From the NCBI GenBank assembly GCA_964352815.1, contig CAYGTO010000001.1, forward strand, positions 124,001-188,000: a stretch of 64,000 nucleotides of DNA, written 5' to 3'. Every line of letters begins with the position of its first letter. Position 1 is the first letter of the stretch. Below are positions 59,308 to 64,000 of this stretch, one piece after another. The stretch is from CAYGTO01 sp964352815 (GTDB taxonomy: Bacteria; Pseudomonadota; Alphaproteobacteria; Rickettsiales; UBA3002). Made by a program: the position numbers and the translations under genes. The notes beneath the pieces are model-generated. The model made no database searches. It saw only the letters and a program-made list of their open reading frames with translations, and had not been told where the DNA came from.

Positions 59308-61296
59308 ATGTCCGATATGCCACAGGGAGAAGGTAAACCGTCTTCGAACAAAAAGACCATGAGCATGGAAGAAGAGTTCTTCCAGATGATTCAGGATGCC
59401 GTGTCGGAAGAGCCTGAACATTCGGCTGAAGAAGCCCAACCTCAAGCCGAAGCCCAATCGGTTAGTGATGATATTCTCGGAGAATTAGAAAAATTGGCCG
59501 GAGAGGCACCGGACCAAGAGATTGAGCCTGCACCACAGGAGGCGGCTCCTGAGCAGCCCGCTCCAGCGCCTACCGCACATGCGAGTGATGATCCTTCACA
59601 AGGGGAGGTGAAAAAGCCTAAGCGTCTCGGCGAACAGCTCATGGATTTGGGCTTAATCGCACAAGATCAGCTTGAGGTGGCGCTGTTAGAGCAGCGGAAT
59701 AATAAGAAGCTTCTCGGAACGATTCTTGTCGATATGGGCTTCATCACCGAGTCAGCGCTTGGTGAGGTGCTCGCGGAATCGTCGGGAACGGAAAAGTTTG
59801 ATCCAAAGAATGTCCGGGTTGACCCGACATTGTTAGCAGAAATTCCTCAAGAAGTGTGTCAGCGTAACAAGGTCCTGCCGGTTTCGAAAGAAGAGGATGG
59901 CAGTGTGAAACTCGCCATGGCAGACGTCTATAACGTCCTCGCGATTGACCAGGTGCGCCGCTATCTCGATAAATCCGCAAAGATTATCCCGCTCTATGCG
60001 ACCGAAGCGGAGATCATGGAGCAGCTCGATCGCTATTATAAATATGAGATGTCGATTGATGGTATTTTGCGTGAAATCGAGACAGGGATTCGCGATAATA
60101 GTCAGCTCGACGGGCGCGAAGAGGGCTATGTGAACCCGACGGTGCGTTTGGTTGATGCGCTGCTGATTGACTCGGTGAAGCAAAGCGCATCAGATTTACA
60201 CTTTGAGCCAGAAGGAACATTTCTTCGACTGCGTTACCGGATTGATGGTAAGCTAGAGCAAGTGCGCAGTTTCCACCGCGATTATTGGGCGGCGATGCTG
60301 GTGCGTTTGAAGATCATGTCTGGGATGAACATTGCAGAGACGCGACATGCGCAAGATGGCCGGATCAGTTTCAATGTTATGGGTAAGGAAGTCGACTTTC
60401 GTGTGGCAACCCAACCAACGGTACATGGTGAGAATGTGGTGCTACGCTTGCTTGATAAATCAAAGGCACTGATCTCGCTCGATAGACTAGGTTTTTCAGA
60501 GCATAACCTGAATCTCCTTAAGCGCTGCCTTAAGCGGCCAGAGGGAATTATTATAGTGACCGGTCCGACCGGTAGCGGTAAGACGACGACGCTTTATTCT
60601 GTGCTAAGCTTCATTAACTCGATCGACGTCAATATCATGACCCTAGAGGATCCGGTGGAATATAGGCTGCCGTTGATTCGCCAGACGCACGTCAAAGAGG
60701 GGACGATGGATTTTGCGGGAGGGATTAAATCGCTCTTGCGTCAAGATCCGGATATTATCTTCATCGGGGAGGTGCGCGACGAAGAAACCGCGATCAATGC
60801 GGTGCGTGCGGCGCTCACTGGTCACCAGGTCTTTACCACGCTGCACACGAACGATGCGCTTGGCGCGATTCCACGTTTAGGTGATATTGGGGTGCCAGCA
60901 CACATGTTGTCTGGCTCGTTGATTTGTTGTATGGCGCAGCGCTTGGCGCGAAAGCTCTGCCCAAGCTGCAAAGAGCCCTACACAGCGAGCGAAGACGAAT
61001 GCCGCATTATGGCGGTGGACCCCGCAAACCCTCCGACGATATACAAAGCTGTCGGTTGTGAGGAGTGCAACGGCAAGGGGCATAAGGGCCGTGTTGCGAT
61101 TGTAGAGATTTTGCGGATCGATGATGGGATGGATGAACTCATTGCAACCCATGCAACGCGCGCGCAAATGATGGAATATGCGACTGAGAACGAATTTGTG
61201 GATATGGCGCAAGACGGGATCGATAAGGTGTTGGCGGGCGTTATTGATCTTGATGATCTGATGAAGCGCGTCGATTTAACAGAGCGTTTGAATTAG
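59308..61296 (+). CDS. GspE/PilB-type secretion/pilus assembly ATPase
   Basis: Cytoplasmic motor ATPase of type II secretion or type IV pilus systems, 662 aa. The start at 59308 (MSDMPQGEGK) has AAAGG six bases upstream. Seen: Ala/Glu/Pro-rich first 100 residues, an MshEN-like domain (RLGEQLMDLGLIAQDQLEVA), then IVTGPTGSGKTTTLYSV (Walker A), LLRQDPDIIFIGEVRDEETA (Asp box/Walker B), LHTNDALGAIPRL, and a zinc knuckle CPSC...CEEC. GspF/PilC follows 68 bp on. Confidence 0.93.
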   Translation: MSDMPQGEGKPSSNKKTMSMEEEFFQMIQDAVSEEPEHSAEEAQPQAEAQSVSDDILGELEKLAGEAPDQEIEPAPQEAAPEQPAPAPTAHASDDPSQGEVKKPKRLGEQLMDLGLIAQDQLEVALLEQRNNKKLLGTILVDMGFITESALGEVLAESSGTEKFDPKNVRVDPTLLAEIPQEVCQRNKVLPVSKEEDGSVKLAMADVYNVLAIDQVRRYLDKSAKIIPLYATEAEIMEQLDRYYKYEMSIDGILREIETGIRDNSQLDGREEGYVNPTVRLVDALLIDSVKQSASDLHFEPEGTFLRLRYRIDGKLEQVRSFHRDYWAAMLVRLKIMSGMNIAETRHAQDGRISFNVMGKEVDFRVATQPTVHGENVVLRLLDKSKALISLDRLGFSEHNLNLLKRCLKRPEGIIIVTGPTGSGKTTTLYSVLSFINSIDVNIMTLEDPVEYRLPLIRQTHVKEGTMDFAGGIKSLLRQDPDIIFIGEVRDEETAINAVRAALTGHQVFTTLHTNDALGAIPRLGDIGVPAHMLSGSLICCMAQRLARKLCPSCKEPYTASEDECRIMAVDPANPPTIYKAVGCEECNGKGHKGRVAIVEILRIDDGMDELIATHATRAQMMEYATENEFVDMAQDGIDKVLAGVIDLDDLMKRVDLTERLN

Positions 61297-61364
61297 ATCG
61301 TTTCTTTCCAGCACATTTTTTTGTATACTACCTAAAAATAACAATCACTTATATGTAGGGAGCG

Positions 61365-62567
61365 ATGCCAACTTACAATTATGCTGCGATCAATGATTTC
61401 GGGCGCCGTATTCGCGGGAATATTGCGGCAGATAATGAAATTGATCTTGAGTCGCGCCTGAAAGAAATCGGTCTCGATCTCGTCAATTACCGTGAGGTGC
61501 GCCCGAAGAAAGCGGGGTTTGGTTCGCGTGTAAAACTCAAAGATTTGATTATCATGATGCTGCATATGGAGCAGCTCGATCGCGCTGGAGTGCCGCTGCA
61601 TGATGCGCTTGCTGATGTGCGTGATGCTACCGAATCACTCAAGCTGCGCGACATTATGATGGATGTTTCTGAGACGGTGAAATCCGGAACCGTGTTTTCG
61701 CAGGCACTTGCAAAATATCCTGCGATTTTTAACGATGTCTTTGTCGGTCTCATTGCGGCGGGTGAGAAAACCGGTAATCTTGCGGAAGCGTTCGCACATA
61801 TCACCGACCATATGAAATGGACGGCAGAGCTGCGTCGTAAGGTGCGTAAAGCACTTGCGTATCCGCTCGTAGTTTTCTTCTTGATGGTTGGAGTGATTAC
61901 TGTCCTCATGCTTTTCGTGGTGCCACAATTGATTGATTTTATTGTGAGTCAAGGGTTCGAAATTCCGATTCACACACGCGCATTGATCTGGACATCCGAA
62001 GCCTTCCAAGAAAGCTGGTATGTTATTATCGGTGTCCCAATTGGACTTTTTATTCTGCATAAAGCACTATACCGATTATTCGAGGGCTATGCCTACAATA
62101 CGGATGCGCTGACATTGAAGTTGCCGGTGTTAGGCCCCACTATGCGTAAGATTGATTTGGCCCGGTTTGTGCACTTCTTTGCGATCATGTTCCGTAGCGG
62201 AATCGACATTCTTGATTCGCTAGACGCAGCCAATGGCGTTGTGAATAATCGCGTTATTAAACAGGCAATTCACACAGCAAGGCGTAGTATTGAGGAGGGT
62301 AATTCTCTTACCGTGTCGCTTCGTTTGTCGAGTCAATTTCCAAATCTTGTGATTCGCATGTTTAAGGTGGGTGAAGATAGCGGTAATGTGAATGACGCGC
62401 TTGAGAATATTACCTTTTTCTATAACCGCGAGGTGAATGACGCGGTGGATGGAATGGTCGGCATGGTGCAACCTACCATGACGGCGTTAATGGGAGGGTT
62501 GATCTTCTGGGTGATCGCCGCTGTCTTTGGCCCGCTTTATCAATCGTTCCAGAATATGAATTTTTAA
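61365..62567 (+). CDS. GspF/PilC-type inner-membrane platform protein
   Basis: Membrane platform that couples the ATPase to pilin or pseudopilin assembly, 400 aa. Two T2SSF domains: residues about 55-180 (LKDLIIMMLHMEQLDRAGVP, FVGLIAAGEKTGNLAEAF) and 260-385 (FVHFFAIMFRSGIDILDSLD, RMFKVGEDSGNVNDALENIT), with membrane segments near 165-190, 210-230 and 370-395. AGGGAG two bases before the ATG. Confidence 0.94.
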   Translation: MPTYNYAAINDFGRRIRGNIAADNEIDLESRLKEIGLDLVNYREVRPKKAGFGSRVKLKDLIIMMLHMEQLDRAGVPLHDALADVRDATESLKLRDIMMDVSETVKSGTVFSQALAKYPAIFNDVFVGLIAAGEKTGNLAEAFAHITDHMKWTAELRRKVRKALAYPLVVFFLMVGVITVLMLFVVPQLIDFIVSQGFEIPIHTRALIWTSEAFQESWYVIIGVPIGLFILHKALYRLFEGYAYNTDALTLKLPVLGPTMRKIDLARFVHFFAIMFRSGIDILDSLDAANGVVNNRVIKQAIHTARRSIEEGNSLTVSLRLSSQFPNLVIRMFKVGEDSGNVNDALENITFFYNREVNDAVDGMVGMVQPTMTALMGGLIFWVIAAVFGPLYQSFQNMNF

Positions 62568-62588
62568 GTGTAGGGTGCCATATAGGCC

Positions 62589-64000
62589 ATGATTGGACGA
62601 AAACAGAATTCTGCATCAAGCGATTCACGTAATAGCAATGCGGGGGTGGTTGAAAAAGGCAAAGGGAAATTCGTTCTTCTCCTGGGCGATGAGGGAGCTA
62701 TTCTTATCCTCACGCACAAGAAAAAAGTGGTGCGCCGTCTATATACAAACGATGCAGAGCCTGAACATGTAAAGTCGCTTGTTGAGCTGATGGAGAGTCA
62801 TCCGAAATGTTCGGTATCCATCCTCCTTGATGTGCTTGATCAATCCTATACACGCCATACCATGCCGCCAGTGAGCGCGTTGAGTGTGAACCAATTGGTG
62901 GCGAAGCGCTTGGAGAGGGATTTCTCTCCCGAAGATATTAAGGGTTATATCCCGTTAGGGCGCGAAAAGACTGGCCGAAAGGATTGGAACTTTCTTCTGA
63001 TCTCGATTCATCAGTCGGATCTTTTAAAAAAATGGCTCGATATCATTCTTGAGCTCCCGAACCCATTTGATGGGGTATATTTAACGCCGGTCGAAGGTCA
63101 GAATTATGTGAAGCAAATCCACTCGCGCTTGCCAAAGCTTGAGGGTGGAGAGACGCCAAGCTGGCAGATGCTTGTGAGCCATAATAAAGTGGGAGGCTTC
63201 CGGCAAATCGTGCTGCATGAAGGGAAGCTGTTTTTTACCCGGGTTGCCCAAGCCTCCGAGGATGATGCGCCTGCTGTAACGGCAGGTAATATTGAGCAAG
63301 AGATCATGAATACGATTGAATATCTCCGACGAATGGGATTTGGAGAGCAAGACGGGCTAGAGCTATTTATTGTCACCTCGCAAGAAATTAAAGAATGTGT
63401 TGATAATAATAAATTTGGTGCCGTGCGTGCAGAAGTGTTCACGCCTAATGAGGTCTCTGATTTGCTGGGCTTTCAGCAAGCGGCACTCTCAGGCGATCGC
63501 TATGGCGATATTGTAATGGGAACGACATTCTCGTCTCTTGGTAAGCGTGTTTTGAAGCTCAAACTACCCTATGCGGAAACATTGGCTAAGCTGTCTATGG
63601 GGCGTATGGCCTTGCGTGCTGCATCGGTCTTGATCGTGCTGGGTTCCATTGCCTTCTCGGCATTGGGGGTGGTGGATTATTTCTCGATGACGTCTAAGGT
63701 GGATGGGTTTACAAACCAAGAGAGTAGCAAGCGTTCAGAGCTTCAGCGAATTCAACAAATCTCTGCTGAGCTGCCTGCCGATGCAGGTCAGATCTCTGAA
63801 CTTGTATCCATATGGCAAGCCTTGCATGAGAGAAAGCCTGAGCCTCCGATAAGTTTTCTGCGACAGATTGCGAAACTAAAACAAGAAAATGTGCGTATCA
63901 CACAGTTTGAGTGGGATGCGAAAACCGCACTTGATCAGGCGGCTCCTCCTACGCAACAAAATCGAAACCTTAATGCGCAAACCCAGACTCAAGATGTGGG
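62589..64000 (+). CDS. GspL/PilM-PilN-like assembly protein (3' end cut by window edge)
   Basis: 470 codons open to the right edge from ATG 62589. Begins MIGRKQNSASSDSRN; a soluble alpha/beta cytoplasmic domain to about residue 340 that could be an actin-like (PilM/GspL) fold, one membrane segment at about 345-367 (ASVLIVLGSIAFSALGVVDY), then a periplasmic coiled-coil part (LQRIQQISAELPADAG), the layout of GspL or of a PilM-PilN fusion. Direct sequence motifs are weak; context after GspE and GspF is the main support. Confidence 0.6.
   Translation, partial: MIGRKQNSASSDSRNSNAGVVEKGKGKFVLLLGDEGAILILTHKKKVVRRLYTNDAEPEHVKSLVELMESHPKCSVSILLDVLDQSYTRHTMPPVSALSVNQLVAKRLERDFSPEDIKGYIPLGREKTGRKDWNFLLISIHQSDLLKKWLDIILELPNPFDGVYLTPVEGQNYVKQIHSRLPKLEGGETPSWQMLVSHNKVGGFRQIVLHEGKLFFTRVAQASEDDAPAVTAGNIEQEIMNTIEYLRRMGFGEQDGLELFIVTSQEIKECVDNNKFGAVRAEVFTPNEVSDLLGFQQAALSGDRYGDIVMGTTFSSLGKRVLKLKLPYAETLAKLSMGRMALRAASVLIVLGSIAFSALGVVDYFSMTSKVDGFTNQESSKRSELQRIQQISAELPADAGQISELVSIWQALHERKPEPPISFLRQIAKLKQENVRITQFEWDAKTALDQAAPPTQQNRNLNAQTQTQDV

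Noticed and set aside
1..64000. CRISPR array, prophage, insertion-sequence transposase or rRNA operon
   Set aside because: No regularly spaced direct repeats, integrase, transposase or phage structural genes and no rRNA sequence were seen; the only mobile-like items are short palindromic elements.

Overview
The window is a chromosomal stretch of an alphaproteobacterium of moderate GC. Several features place it in that class: the dapF-mtaB-ftsY run, ssb divergent from uvrA, hemC divergent from tsaD with hemD, a mitofilin/Mic60-like gene and hemY alongside, an NDUFS4-type complex I accessory subunit, hisZ-purA, and topA-dprA-plsY. A vir-type (P-T4SS) cluster with three tandem virB6 paralogues and a DUF2610 gene recall Rickettsiales, Holosporales or Micavibrionales-like lineages with a host-associated or predatory life. 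The species cannot be named from the sequence alone.

Layout. 1-8.2 kb: 5' part of uvrA, ssb, dapF, mtaB, a sterol-desaturase-family gene, ftsY, a RidA-family gene. 8.2-16.4 kb: a PDZ protein, then the type IV secretion operon virB3-virB4-virB6-virB6-virB6 ending in a 51-residue lipoprotein that fits VirB7. 16.4-24.5 kb, all on the minus strand: EI24 membrane protein, a 373-aa unknown, DUF2610, NDUFS4, topA, dprA, plsY, a GIY-YIG nuclease bracketed by hairpin repeats, ruvX. 24.7-28.8 kb: gatC-gatA-(SIMPL gene)-gatB. 28.8-40.7 kb: a degenerate SGNH protein, a repeat protein, a nucleotide-sugar-epimerase-like gene, a lipoprotein, hemY-mic60-hemD-hemC, tsaD, a ModA-like binding protein, a membrane protein, a cystathionine beta-lyase-type gene and a PAS_5 protein. 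40.8-45.6 kb: an unusual ileS overlapping gpsA. 45.8-58.3 kb: lineage-specific unknown genes interleaved with glnA, purA-hisZ and an RND efflux pair. 58.4-64 kb: tRNA-His, a degenerate J-domain gene, and the start of a type II secretion/type IV pilus-like operon (GspE/PilB, GspF/PilC and a GspL/PilM-like gene cut by the edge).

Three things stand out. (1) ileS carries a complete RimJ/RimL-like GNAT acetyltransferase domain inserted in frame in its CP1 editing domain, and farther on an in-frame palindromic element. (2) Six transcription units, nearly all of unknown or lineage-specific proteins, are preceded by direct repeats of the PhoB-box type (7 bp + 4 bp + 7 bp, consensus close to CTGTCAT AAAA CTGTCAC). 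In five of them a plausible -10 lies exactly 10 or 21 bp downstream. This looks like one regulon, perhaps of secreted or envelope proteins linked to the type IV system. (3) Intergenic palindromic elements with TGTCAT...ATGACA ends are common. One pair of 29-30 bp hairpins with compensatory base changes flanks the GIY-YIG nuclease gene, like a small mobile unit.

Housekeeping genes are called with high confidence. Functions of the unknown genes and the regulon assignment are inference. No database search or folding program was used.
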